A stretch of 41,395 bases of DNA, from positions 1-41,395 of the forward strand of contig LSSN01003748.1 of NCBI GenBank assembly GCA_001970855.1, read 5' to 3'. Positions 20,884-31,185 of the stretch are shown piece after piece. The position numbers and the translations under genes were made by a program. Within the stretch, counting starts at the first letter, position 1; each line of letters opens with the position of its first letter. Source of the stretch: Smittium culicis (lineage: Eukaryota; Kickxellomycota; Harpellomycetes; Harpellales; Legeriomycetaceae). Under the pieces are notes generated by a model. It was not told the DNA's origin and made no database searches. It was given only the letters and a program-made list of their open reading frames with translations.

Positions 20884-21464
20884 TAGTTTTGTTTTGATTT
20901 TTTTTTTAGGTTGATAATTAAAATGTTTAGATGAGGTCCATTTCTACTTCAGAAGTGATGCCTTCTTTGGATTTTTCTTTTCTTTTAGTTTATTTTTCAC
21001 GTTGTGTTGTGTTTTTTGAAGTTTTAACTCCTTCTGTTATTTTAACCTGTCCCTTAATTTCCACGCTTGCATCAATTATGGATTTTGGATGAGGTACGTT
21101 TGTTGCTTTATCTTTTGATGAATATTAATCTTTTGAATTTTATTAAGTGAGCTTCTAATATTGCTACTAGTGATTTTGCTCTTAGATAGTAATCTTAGTT
21201 TTGAGCTAGAGTATGTGTTCCTTCTTGATATAAATTCATCCTCCAAATCCGAATAGTCACTGTTTGCTTCTAAACCTTTTTTATTATATTTAATTGTTGC
21301 TTCTGTAATTTTACTAAATTTTTTAATTAAATTTATGTCAATATTAGAGGTTATATTTTTCGAATTGTCTTATATTTTTGGTCCCTCAACTATAGGTTCG
21401 GTTAATATCTTATCAATATTTCCCAGGCTTTCAATATTGGGGGTATAAGTGTTTTTAATCTATA

Positions 21465-22304
21465 CTATAGTTTTTTATTACTAATTTCTTGAATAAAAAC
21501 TTTGTTATGGTTTTTTGGGATTGATTTCCTATTTCTTTTTGCTTTTTTATCAATTTTGGCTCTTAAGTCTACGCATTTGTATTTCCAATGATCTGGATTT
21601 TTACAATATGTGAACATTGGTTGAGCACCTTTCCAAAACAAGAATACCTTAATTCCCATTATTTCTAATAAACTAGGTATTGCATTATCTTTTTTTGCTT
21701 TAAAACTTATTTTAATGCTTTTGGATGGGTATGTGTTAATTTTTTTGTATTTGAGTGCAGTTATACCAAGCACTTCGCCAATTTTTGAAAGTTCTTCATA
21801 TGCTTTTTGTCAACTTACCAAAAACTTAGATCATTACATGATGGTATGGTAATTTTATTAAATTCTTAAGAATATTTTATGGTTTCATAAAGCACAATTT
21901 TTTTCTTTAATTGTTATATTCATTTTTTTTACATTTTCAAGGTCATTTTTGTTTACATTTTCAAGGTCATTTTTGTTTATAAATTTTAAAAATAAAATAT
22001 GTCGACGGTTGTCAATTTCAAAACATGATTGGATTTCATCAAACTGGATTAATACATTTTCAACTAAGCCTTCAGTATTATTATTGAATTCCTTCATAGG
22101 AATCCACAATTTAAGTGAGGTACTGCCTAAGCAAGAAATTTTCATTTTTAAAGGAACGTTAACAGTAGTCGTTTTGAATAAAGATACTGGAACGAATTTG
22201 TTTTCATACCTTTTAATGATATCGGGTGATTTAGTTTTAGCACTTTCAATAATATCCCAACTTGGGCTCTGTTCCTTATGTGTACCAGTATTCGTAGTTT
22301 CCAT
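21465..22304 (-). pseudogene. LINE copy C ORF1 (gag-like, CCHC zinc knuckle)
   Basis: The frame starts at ATG 22,304 (METTNTGTHKEQ) and is open for 139 codons to 21,885. After a frame change it continues from about 21,800 to 21,465. The first part contains CFEIDNRRHILFLKF. VNKNDLEN and its DNA (TTTTCAAGGTCATTTTTGTT) occur twice in tandem near 21,937-21,978. The second part ends with a basic tail and a zinc knuckle reading FTYCKNPDHWKYKC. The expected first Cys is Phe (TTC for TGC), so the CCHC is broken. Such proteins bind LINE RNA in the transposition particle. The frame break and lost Cys suggest it is non-functional. Confidence 0.75.
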
Positions 22305-23578
22305 TTACCACTTATGTTTTTGAAAAAAAAAAAAAAAATTATACTTTAAACTTTGCTTGGTACTTATTATTCGGTCTACTTTTTTTTTTCTTTCAGCATA
22401 AGGGTATAATATGTTAATTTAATTGGATTAATTTTTTTAAAAAAATAAAAAGTGAAACTTAATTCGTGAAGTTGAAAGTTATTGTAGCTATCTTGGAAAT
22501 TATATTTTGGGTCATTTTACAGCCATTTTATAACAGAGCTGCGAATTACCGTCTTAAAGTGCAATTGGTAATAGGCCAGATTATTTGCGATATAAATAGC
22601 CAATTGACAAATAAAATTTGCAAAATGTTTCAAATTTAATTTAATTAGCCTATAAAATCACTATAAAAATAAGGGGTTATACTTCAAACAATAAATCGAT
22701 ATTTTTTTCGATTTAGCATTAATAAGTTGCCTTCTTAGAGGGTTGCTGCTATCTCAAGGCATTGACATATCTGGAGTTTTACAGTAAATAAAAAGTTGAT
22801 AAGAGGTAAAGTTAAATAGACGATTATAGTGAGGTAAAATAGCATTAGCATATTGCGCATTATAATTTTATTTACAATACATGGCTTTTACGTTAGAATG
22901 AGCATTAATATCATAAATTTAATATACACGTGCATTGATCCTAACTTAGTATAAATATTTATAAGTGCAATTTGCATTTCACTCATAATATTATTTTTAT
23001 CCGGCAGTTTTACTCTTGATCTAACCACTTTAAACCAACTTGGAGCTTTTCTCGTTTTGAGAGCTATTAGATAGTTTCTCATTGGTATACTTTGGTAGGA
23101 ACTCTTAGCTTTTTATATTTTTTTTTATTTATTTTAAGTGTTAAGTAGTTTTATTAGTCAGTTACTAAAAATGCTCTTTGAAGTAGAAGAGAGAGTGAGA
23201 GAGAATAGAAGCGTAATTTTATGAAAATGGAAGTAATTGATTTTAAAGTTTGGCCAAAATGACACTTCAATACATTATCCAATTAGAATGCAGTATATAT
23301 TTTATTTTGGAAGCCTATTGGTAATTAATTAAAGCACATGCATTTTAGCAAATGAGTAAGAAGTATTCTGAATAAAAAAAAATAGAGCTATTAATAATCA
23401 TGAAAAAATAGTTTAGCTGTTGAATAGTGCATTTTGCCATTAATTAATAATATCAAAACGAAGTAAATCAATCGACTTTCTCAAGTTTACTTTTTATTAG
23501 TTAAGCCAACTAAAAAGAAAATACCAACTTTTAATAATAATATAATCTAATATATTTTATTAAAGCTAAATATCTTGA
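22305..23578. other. Spacer between LINE copy C and RPI, no clear gene
   Basis: An A run (22,323-22,339) lies just upstream of LINE ORF1 and may mark its 5' edge. The rest is AT-rich. A 64-codon minus-strand frame at 23,082-22,888 (start MRNYLIALKTRKAPSWFKVV) is basic and has mixed codons, but no family was recognised and there is no supporting context. It may be a small gene or a decayed exon. The RPI promoter must lie in the last few hundred bases. No clear TATA can be singled out in such AT-rich DNA. Confidence 0.35.
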
Positions 23579-25147
23579 ATGTTTAATAGAGCGAACAAAT
23601 TCATTCGAAGAATAAACAAACCTAAAACACTTTTAAAGCCAGATATCAACATGAGCACGTCAGGCAATTCTCAAGATCAATCGGCTAACCTGATCGAAAG
23701 CGCAAAGAAGCTAGCTGCATACTCGGCAGTTGACAAGAATATCGACGATTCGATCAAAGTTTTCGGTGTCGGCAGCGGATCGACAATAGTCTACGCGTTC
23801 GAGCGCGTCGTTGAGCTGTACAAAATGGGCAAGATCAATAGAGATATCGTGTGCGTTCCAACCAGCTACCAGTCAAAGATACTTATCCAGAAAGCTGGTC
23901 TCCGATGCTCCGATCTCGACGAGTAAATAAAAATAAAAACTATGCTGCACCCTTATTGCTTTAATTTTTGCTTATTAAACGATCTTTAGCTTTATATTCT
24001 AGTTTTGTTCTTATCTTGTATTATTTTCTCGCGTATCGTAGGTACCCTGAAATCGACATCACCATCGACGGTGCTGATGAGGTATGTGAATATACTTTAT
24101 TCCCATTACTAAAAAATTATCACTTTTACCATAAAAATACATGCATGTTCTAAAGATTATTGCAAGAGGAGGAGATATCAATATCAACTATAAATAATCT
24201 TGCATTATTTACCTTAGTCCTTTTATTAATTCTAAAAATAAGGACTGATTGGATGAAGCGGGGGGGGGGGGCACATCCAAAAATAAAAATAAAAATAAAA
24301 ATAGAATATACTGTTTCTAAATATTTACATACAATTAAATTTGTATTTTTTATATATTGTGTATACTGAGTTATTTGACCAAAAAACTTTTGTAATTTTT
24401 TCCAATAAAAGGTCGACGAACAATTGAACTGTATCAAAGGAGGAGGAGCAGCACACTTGCGCGAAAAGGCAGTAGCCAAAGCATCAAAGAAGTTGGTTCT
24501 TGTTGCAGGTATGCTATAAATATCTGTATACACTTGCATTTAATATAACAGAATATAATAAATATTTTTGTTCATTTGATTTTCGCCAGATTATAGAAAG
24601 GAGTCGAAATACTTGGGCACTCAGGTATACTTATTTTTTAATTTTTTATTTGCAGGAAATATTTAAGAAGCATATATTAGTTTCCTTTATTTGGGGTTGT
24701 TGATTGGATTTAATTGTTTTCGTGTGTTTATACTTATTAATTTATGCATTCTATGTGTGTATTAAGTGGACAAGCGGCGTTCCTGTTGAAGTTGTACCTT
24801 TTGCGAGCGAGGCAGTTCTAAGAGAAATCAGTAGACTGACAGGAACAACAAACCCATTTTCGAGTCTCAACATCGATGTTGGACTAGATAGTAGCACCAA
24901 CAAAATGTTTGAGCTTGACGTTCCTCAAGTCAGTATCCGAACAGCAATCCGAAAAGCAGGTCCTGTCATCACTGACAATGGCAATTTCGTGATCGACGCG
25001 CATTTCGGCAAGATATTTAAGCCTGAACTTTTAGAATTTAGCTTGAAGCAAATGACTGGTGTTGTCGAAGTCGGGATATTCACCGGTGTTGCAAAAGAAG
25101 CTTGGTTCGGAAACGTCGATGGTTCTATCACTACTAAAACCGTTTAA
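23579..25147 (+). CDS. RPI: Ribose-5-phosphate isomerase A (5 exons)
   Basis: The enzyme interconverts ribose 5-phosphate and ribulose 5-phosphate in the non-oxidative pentose phosphate pathway, normally in the cytosol. Exons are 23,579-23,922, 24,042-24,081, 24,412-24,508, 24,590-24,624 and 24,767-25,147. All junctions are GT-AG and keep the frame, giving 298 residues. The family signatures are intact: GSGST (residues 65-69, phosphate loop), DGADE (124-128, catalytic Asp pair), IKGGGA (136-141, catalytic Lys137) and the catalytic-base Glu in LREK (Glu146). KAGPVITDN and FGNVDGS are also intact. A second ATG at 23,651 (MSTSG) would give 274 residues, closer to the usual start; the upstream 24 residues are basic. 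Exons are richer in GC than introns. Intron 2 holds a 12-G run (24,260-24,271). Confidence 0.95.
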
Positions 25148-25619
25148 CAACGCTTTGATTTTTTTTTAATTTTCATAATTAAAACACATATTTGTTTCTT
25201 ATTATGTACTCATATATATTGCTGAACAAATACTCAATACACAAATCTTGTATTCTTTATAAGCTTATAGGCAATAAATGGGATTCTTATTTGGTTTTAC
25301 CTTAAAATACACTGTTCAGACGTTCTAAAACCAAATTCTGTTAGTGTATGATCAATTTTTGCACTAGGTGGTTAATTAATAGATACAAAATTAAAATATG
25401 TTTAGTGATTAATACTACTTGTTATTGGCAATTTTGAATAGCAAGGAATGTTGTATTGTGTATCAATATAAGGAGAATTATAAATATTAAATACAACTTG
25501 AGAAAGTGCATTTATAGATATGTGCACTTATCTTGAAAAAAAAGAAAAGAAAAGAAAAGAAAAGAAAAACAAAAAGAAAAAAAATAATGGGGAAAGGAAA
25601 AAAAGCTATTGAATGTGAT
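25148..25619. other. Convergent intergenic region with (GAAAA)n run
   Basis: This holds the 3' ends of RPI (plus) and of the RVSF protein gene (minus). It contains the AATAAA at 25,273 and an A-rich simple repeat of GAAAA units at about 25,535-25,590. No other gene is seen. Confidence 0.7.
25273..25278 (+). terminator. Possible polyadenylation signal of RPI
   Basis: AATAAA lies 126 bases after the RPI stop codon. Such hexamers are frequent by chance here, so this is a weak call supported only by position. Confidence 0.3.
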
Positions 25620-26249
25620 TTAAATGTTGGGTGAGTTTGCGAGAGTGAGCAAATTACCCTTATGCATGAATATGGATGTGAGAGAACAATCGGGATGTAA
25701 TAGTTCTTTGGGAAAACTACTTTCAGGTTGCTTGCTGTTGCTATTATCTCGCATGTTTAAAGATTTTAGATCGCTGTGTTGGAGGGAGTTTGACAAGGTG
25801 CGAGCTTTTTCAACTTGTTTTAGCACATTGTTAGATGGTATATAAATCACGTTGCTGACTTGCTGGGAGAAAGATACTCTGCGCGTACTGTTGCTATTAC
25901 TAATGCTTGAACTGCTAAAGCTTCCAGAAGAATCTTTTTTGTTTGCTTTCGTATTTTTAGTTAAGTTTATAGGCAGACCTTTTGATTCTTTTGTGATTGA
26001 AGAGTTTACAGAATTGATTTCATTCATTAGTTGAGAAATGACTGAATCTTTTTTAGATGTAGGAGAAGCCATACTACTCTCATAGTCAAAGTTATTGTAA
26101 GCTATAGGGCTACTTGTTTCATTAATAGGGCATGTCTTATATGAATCTTCTTCGGGGACAGATATCAGTTTAGACTTTTTATCTATTTGAAAGTGAAAGT
26201 TATCAGTACCTTCATCATAGTCGAACACGCTAGTTGGATAAGTAGGCAT
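25620..26249 (-). CDS. Unknown 209-residue protein with RVSF (PP1-docking-like) motif
   Basis: This is a single uninterrupted frame from ATG 26,249 to a stop at 25,622-25,620, convergent with RPI. The protein is rich in Ser and Asn and is predicted to be largely disordered. No enzyme domain, signal peptide or membrane segment is visible. Residues 107-121 are a Ser/Asn run. Residues 123-127 read RRVSF, which fits the RVxF docking motif for protein phosphatase 1 and also the RRxS consensus for protein kinase A or Aurora-type kinases. A more ordered-looking segment follows (VSNVIYIPSNNVLKQVEKAR). The start is the first ATG after an A-rich leader. No family was recognised. A phosphatase-1 regulatory role is inference from the motif only. 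No introns are needed. Confidence 0.65.
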   Translation of the reverse strand: MPTYPTSVFDYDEGTDNFHFQIDKKSKLISVPEEDSYKTCPINETSSPIAYNNFDYESSMASPTSKKDSVISQLMNEINSVNSSITKESKGLPINLTKNTKANKKDSSGSFSSSSISNSNSTRRVSFSQQVSNVIYIPSNNVLKQVEKARTLSNSLQHSDLKSLNMRDNSNSKQPESSFPKELLHPDCSLTSIFMHKGNLLTLANSPNI

Positions 26250-27368
26250 TTGTAATTTTTTTTTTTTAGCTTAAAACGGGAAGACAAATAGTAAAGGCTG
26301 CAATTTAATAGTGCAATAGGACGATAAAGAAAATAGGTATTGGATAAAGTGTTTTGAGAGATTATATAAAAAGATAATAGTAATAGTACAGTTTAAGAAT
26401 GGTATTTGAGTGGTGTGGTATAGATATCTAAATCAAACATATATAACTATATTGCTAGTTTACAGTAAATAAAGTACAGAATTGAGGTATAAATAGGGTT
26501 GAGAGCGTGTATAGATGTGGTATGGATAAATTGGAAAAGACGACGATAGTTATTGTGCTAGATAAAATTTTGAGGGAGATGTAGAGGGATGGAATAATAG
26601 CAATATTGTTATTTAAAGAAAAAAAGATAATAACAGAGAAACAAATATTGGTATATAAAAGTAAAATTAGAGCTAAAGGATGCGCTATAAAGAGTAACCA
26701 AAAAAAAAAAACAAAATATGATATGAAATGGATTTTTGAGAGATTTTCTTTATTTATATACTTTTTCTTTTTTGTTGGTTATTAAAATAAAGCGAATCAG
26801 AGAAATAAAAAGCGGAAGAGAAAAAACGAATGAGTTATTGGGCATAAAAAGAAAATCAGAATCCTCAAATTTAGATTATTTGTTGGCAAAATCAATACTG
26901 TACCTTTTGCTTTTCTTATTAAACGTTAACTAAATGCCAATAGTTTTTCCAAATCTAACAAAGCGTCAATATCAACAAATAGTCAGAATTTTTATTTCTG
27001 CTAAAATGAACTGATAGAGTAAGAAAAGACAATCTATCTAGCCTAATGTTAAAAAAATACTCTCCCCATGCTGTCAAAATCCAAATAGTATAAATATGCC
27101 ATTTTGAATTTGACTATTTTGTAAGATAAGTGACATGGGGTAAAGTAATTGGCCAAAGCAAAATTAATGACACCCCTATTTTTCTGTAATTGCTAATTAC
27201 GTATTAAAATTGCATTTTCCAATTGTCGGGTAAAATTTGCAGGAAAAGTAGCCGTATTTTAGAGATCACTTTTTCCAAATTCGCTATTTTTAAGCAGTTA
27301 AAAAATAATATAATAAAATTGGCTGGAGCCTCTATAGAAAAACAGATTAGCACATATATAGCACTTTA

Positions 27369-27557
27369 AAGCTACAGATAAAAGATTCAAATATTTCTCC
27401 ATGATCTACTTTTGAAGGAGCTGTAGATTTTGTAGCTGATTTCAAAACTACATTATAAGAATTAGTCAATAACTCGTGCTCATATTTTGCTTGAAGTTGC
27501 AAGGCTAACCACATCACAGTTCTTATTTCTCTCGTATCTATCAGAGCCTCTTTTTTC
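27369..27557 (-). pseudogene. Coding-like fragment of unknown origin
   Basis: Read on the minus strand from about 27,557, one frame is open for about 63 codons: EALIDTREIRTVMWLALQLQ, then AKYEHELLTNSYNVVLKSA and onwards. Amino-acid composition and codon choice look more like coding DNA than the neighbouring sequence. There is no credible start codon or clear splice site at its 5' side, and an in-frame TAA lies just upstream. A second open block (27,733-27,620) upstream reads ELSRSFVATRRRSYKSLI. It may be an exon of an undetected gene or a decayed transposon or host-gene fragment. The family was not recognised. Confidence 0.3.
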
Positions 27558-27589
27558 CGTTATTCGCTTTTATCTATTAACAAAGCATA

Positions 27590-27709
27590 GTAGCTACGCG
27601 ATTTAGTTTAAAATAATGAGCATAGTTTTGCTTTCATGCAAACTAAGGTTCTATCGAGTTCTATTATCGTGTTTATAAGGCTTTTGTAGGATCTTCTTCG
27701 CGTAGCTAC
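27590..27709. repeat. 12-bp perfect inverted repeat, 120 bp apart
   Basis: GTAGCTACGCGA at 27,590-27,601 is repeated as its exact reverse complement at 27,698-27,709. The enclosed 96 bases include a near-palindrome (AGTTTTGC and GCAAACT around 27,624-27,645). The GC-bearing word is unusual in this AT-rich spacer. It may be the ends of a tiny foldback or MITE-like element. Confidence 0.7.
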
Positions 27710-27870
27710 AAAGCTTCTACTGAGTTCCTAATTTTACGTCTCAGCTATATAATGAGTCTATGTATGCGATCATTTCAATTGGTGCTTTAATATTATCCCT
27801 TTAATTCGCATCGATTGTCAATTAATGATATACTTACATTTAGCGATTGCAGTACCTGTCATTTCTCCAC

Positions 27871-27966
27871 CTTCCAATTCCGGCATTTCTTTTACCTCCA
27901 CTTTCCAATTCCGGCTTTTCTATATCCTCCACAAAAATTAGTTCCGAATTTTTTTTATCTCCTCCT
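27871..27966. repeat. Imperfect 30-bp tandem repeat
   Basis: Two units, CTTCCAATTCCGGCATTTCT followed by a CCTCCA end, lie at 27,871-27,900 and 27,901-27,931. They differ at a few positions. A weaker third unit (GTTCCGAATT with TCTCCTCC) follows to 27,966. The translated Pro/Phe/Leu-rich frames across it look like by-products of the repeat. Confidence 0.7.
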
Positions 27967-29074
27967 AATAAAATTCCGATTTTTCGAATTTCTATTTTAG
28001 ATCTTCGATTTGTTGAATTGAATATATACTAATTAGGCACAATTCAATAATCATAACTTTTATTACACAGATCTTCCATTTACGGCAAGCTATCAAATAA
28101 ATTAGCGCTAGTTTATTTCCCCTACAATATTCCATGACACAAACAACTTATCCAATAATAAAGTTATAATCACCTGACGCTTTTATTATCCTACTATTAA
28201 AAAATCGAGGAGATGAATTAGAGATGAAGAAAATCAGATAAGAAATGTTTAGAAGACTTCATAATCAGATAAGGAATTTATTTAAATTCATGCATTGATT
28301 AGTAACCGTAAATGTTTTATCTTTTTCGGTTCAATTTTTTTTTTTAATTATAGATAGTTAGGATGCTTCCTTGAACTCTCAGCATAAACTATTCCACAAC
28401 TCAACCAAAAATAAAAAAATCTAAGGCTCTATGAGTAAAAAGTCTACGTTATTATTTTCTGTTTGCTACATTAAAATTTCCAAAAGTTTGGTTCAGCCAA
28501 AAATAAAATAAAAAAAAATGTTTCGCAGCAAAAAGAAGTCATTACTGTAAACACTTATAGCCAATAGATACCGACAGACCCGACCATCCAATAATCAGAA
28601 ACATTTTCCAAGTAACTGTTGGAAGCACTAAAATATAAAAAAAAGCAATAACACAAATCTTGTCAAAACTTTAAAATATAAAATTAAATTCTTAATACTT
28701 TAATTTTAAGCCTAAATTTTACTAGTATACTATTTTTTTAAGAACAGTAATTTAATCTCTTTCAAAGCAACGATCGAAAATCCTATTATACCAAAATATG
28801 CGAAAATAAAACTTCATTTCTCAAAAAATTAATTCGAGGATCAAGCTTTTCTTTTTTTTCAAGATCTACATAAAAGTTACCCCTCTCCCCTCCTATACTG
28901 ACGATATTCTCAATAAATAGTACCAATCGCTTTCGAATCATAAATTCACAATCCTCCTCAATAGATTTTCAATCTTCTTGATACAAATCAACATTATATA
29001 CTAATAATATCTTTCTATAATTTTTTTAAATTCTTTTGAAAATAAAAGCTGACTTAAATATATACTTATCAAAA

Positions 29075-30740
29075 ATGAAATTCTCGGCTGAATTGCTTGG
29101 AAACAACATTCTATCAAGTAAAACCTTTACTTCTGTACAAATCAATCCATAAATTATACATTTATAATTTAAATGTTTAGCTTTAAACTTACTTTCACTT
29201 TACCACATCTTTACTATCAGCAAATAATATATTTTTTGCCATTATCAATACTACCATATCTCAATTAGGAGTTGCTCAAGTTCTTGATAAGTTAGGGAAA
29301 ACTTCGGTTTTGCAGTTATCTCCAACTCAAATAAAATTCATCTTTATTGCTGATTCCGATAGTGGTTTCCAACTTTTCGCGTAATTTTTTATTATAACCT
29401 TCTAATTCCATACCGTTCTCTTTCCCCTCTCTTTTTTATCAAATTAATTAATAATAATTACCTCCATACTACTTATAGACCCATATTTACTGTAAAAATC
29501 ACTTCATCATCGACCTCGCTACTCCTTATACTATTAATTATTATTATAGCCTCTATTTCGTTCATAATTACCTTTCTCTCCTCCCGCTCTTGCTTTAATC
29601 TATTATTTACCCTTTTTTTTTGCTCGTTTTGTTTAGGATTCTATATTTACAAGTATGGATATCGAAAGTGCTTGTGAAAATAATATTTTCCTCGAATTCC
29701 AAATAGAAAACTTGTTGCGTGCTCTAAGATCTGCTCAAAATGCTGAAAATGTCGTCATCCGTCTTACTAAAAAAAATAAAATTCCACTCCTGTCTTTAGT
29801 CATCTCAAGCTATGTAAATATCTACGCTTCTTTACTATAACCGATTTATTTTAATCAATTCAGGTACTCAGTTTCTATCTTTACTATACTTTATAAAAAA
29901 TTCCCGTAGAGCAGAGCAGGTCGACCGATTATGATTACCCAAGATATCCCCATTAGAATTCTAACTCCTATGCAAATGAGCCACGTCAAAGAGCCCAGTT
30001 TGCCCTCTGCTGATGTCTATATTCTTCTCCCCCAAATCAACAGCCTTAGAAGCGTCGCTGAGCGCATGAAAACTATAAATGATTACATCAATATCTCTGC
30101 AAACAACAATGGCGAACTTATACTTACCTCTACATCCGACCTCGTCGATATCCAAACTTTCTACAAAGGACTGACTAACCCTAACTCTCGTAAATTATTC
30201 TCCCTCTCCCTTCTCCTTCACAATACCTAAATACCTCTTTTTACCCCCCCCCCCTCCACCCACTCATTATTTTTTGATATCCAAATCTCTCTTTTAAAAT
30301 AGACTCTAGATCTGATTTCGATACCGACGAAGACTACAAAAATTACTTAAATAAACACCATTCATGCTCAATAAGCGTTAAAAACTTTTCGAAATTCCTT
30401 TATTCTCATTACATCGTACCAACAAGCATCGCATGCAGTTAATTACCTTTTTATACGCATATCTTCTCTAAATTATATCATTCTTTTCTAGATCAAAAAA
30501 TCATTTCAAAAGACATTCACATTATATATCCACACTCTTATCCTCTCCTTTTTTTCTCCCCCCTCAAAAACTTTTCCCAATTCAATTCAATTTGCTTTTT
30601 TTTATTTTTTAGTCATCTTTGAAAATCACGCCATTGTCTTTACTGTTTTTATCAGCTCCACATCAATTGGAACGGTATTCCAAGACCAAGATAATGCTTC
30701 TGGTGCAATGACTTACTATATACCTGCCCGCTTAAACTGA
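29075..30740 (+). CDS. HUS1: HUS1, checkpoint clamp subunit (7 exons, one of 13 nt)
   Basis: HUS1 joins RAD9 and RAD1 in the ring-shaped 9-1-1 clamp loaded at damaged DNA in the nucleus, which activates the ATR-type checkpoint kinase. Exons are 29,075-29,117, 29,269-29,380, 29,479-29,491, 29,637-29,813, 29,910-30,189, 30,303-30,437 and 30,613-30,740. They join in frame to 295 residues, near the usual 280-290. The start MKFSAELLGNNI aligns with fission-yeast Hus1 from its first residue. Other conserved blocks are VLDKLGKTSVLQLSP, ENNIFLEFQIENLLRALRSA, MITQDIPIRIL, EPSLPSADVYILLPQI and SANNNGELIL, and a C-terminal TYYIPARLN. Exon 3 (13 nt) is required for a gap-free alignment. Intron 5 carries an 11-C run (30,244-30,254). 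Exons were set by homology from memory, not by transcripts. Confidence 0.92.
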
Positions 30741-30937
30741 AAAAAAAAAAAAAAAAAAAAATTATAGCTTTGTCCGTTTTTTGCGGATACTACTTTGAAT
30801 CTTCGTGCTTAATTCGCCTTTTATTTTCAAGTAAAAAAAATTAGGAAAAAAAAAAAGGAAAAAAGCAGTGATGCTAAGAGGAGAGTGGTGAATCAATCCC
30901 TGTAAAATTCCATCACACTTCCTTTCATCTTCATACT

Positions 30938-30943
30938 AATAAA
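30938..30943 (+). terminator. Possible polyadenylation signal of HUS1
   Basis: AATAAA lies 198 bases after the HUS1 stop. It is supported by position only; AT-rich sequence gives many chance matches. Confidence 0.3.
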
Positions 30944-31018
30944 AAGTCCACGCAACTTTATAAACAGTTATTTTTTGTATATATATTTTTTCGTTCATTT
31001 TAAAAAAAATAATAAATA

Positions 31019-31024
31019 TTTATT
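31019..31024 (-). terminator. Possible polyadenylation signal of MED13
   Basis: Minus-strand AATAAA about 160 bases past the MED13 stop, facing the HUS1 signal. Positional support only. Confidence 0.3.
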
Positions 31025-31185
31025 AAAGTAACACACTAAATGAATTACGCAAGATAATAATAATAGGTATGCTGCGAGCTTATTCAGTATCATTATAATA
31101 ATAAAAAAGATAAATCACAGAGTATAAAGTTTTGTTGAGAAAAAAAAAATTTTTTTTAAATTTTTTTTAATTGAAGGTGCAGAAA

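Larger units (their letters stand above)
17105..22304 (-). mobile_element. LINE copy C: near full-length L1-like retrotransposon, inactive
   Basis: About 5.2 kb on the minus strand holds the complete LINE order: ORF1 with a CCHC knuckle remnant (22,304-21,465), APE-type endonuclease (20,883 to about 20,180), linker, reverse transcriptase (about 19,900-18,200), C-terminal region and 3' end (17,105). The RSNWAEKGEK linker, the FDYEFYKRFK block and the KKNGGLGLLN segment place it with L1/Tx1-like LINEs by memory. Many stops, frameshifts and a destroyed YADD box show that it is dead. It serves as the template for reading element I and copy A. It lies directly upstream of the host gene island. Confidence 0.85.
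26250..29074. other. 2.8-kb spacer between the RVSF gene and HUS1
   Basis: No complete gene is recognised. About 26,250-26,900 is purine-rich on the plus strand and pyrimidine-rich on the other. A coding-like 63-codon minus-strand stretch lies at about 27,369-27,557, a 12-bp inverted repeat at 27,590/27,709 and imperfect 30-bp tandem units at 27,871-27,966 (listed separately). The last kilobase should contain the HUS1 promoter, but no element can be singled out. Confidence 0.5.
30741..31185. other. Convergent 3' region between HUS1 and MED13
   Basis: Only 445 bases separate the two stop codons. A 21-A run begins directly at the HUS1 stop. AATAAA at 30,938-30,943 (plus) and its reverse at 31,019-31,024 (for MED13) are candidate polyadenylation signals for the two genes. 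The 3' untranslated regions may therefore nearly touch or overlap. No gene was seen. Confidence 0.6.

Noticed and set aside
21949..22323. 124-codon plus-strand frame
   Set aside because: Antisense shadow of LINE ORF1.
22888..23082. 64-codon minus-strand basic frame
   Set aside because: A resemblance to small ribosomal protein eL39 was considered, but the conserved pattern is not there; kept only as a note in the spacer entry.
24150..24539. 129-codon minus-strand frame
   Set aside because: It runs antisense across RPI introns and exon 3, including the poly-G run.
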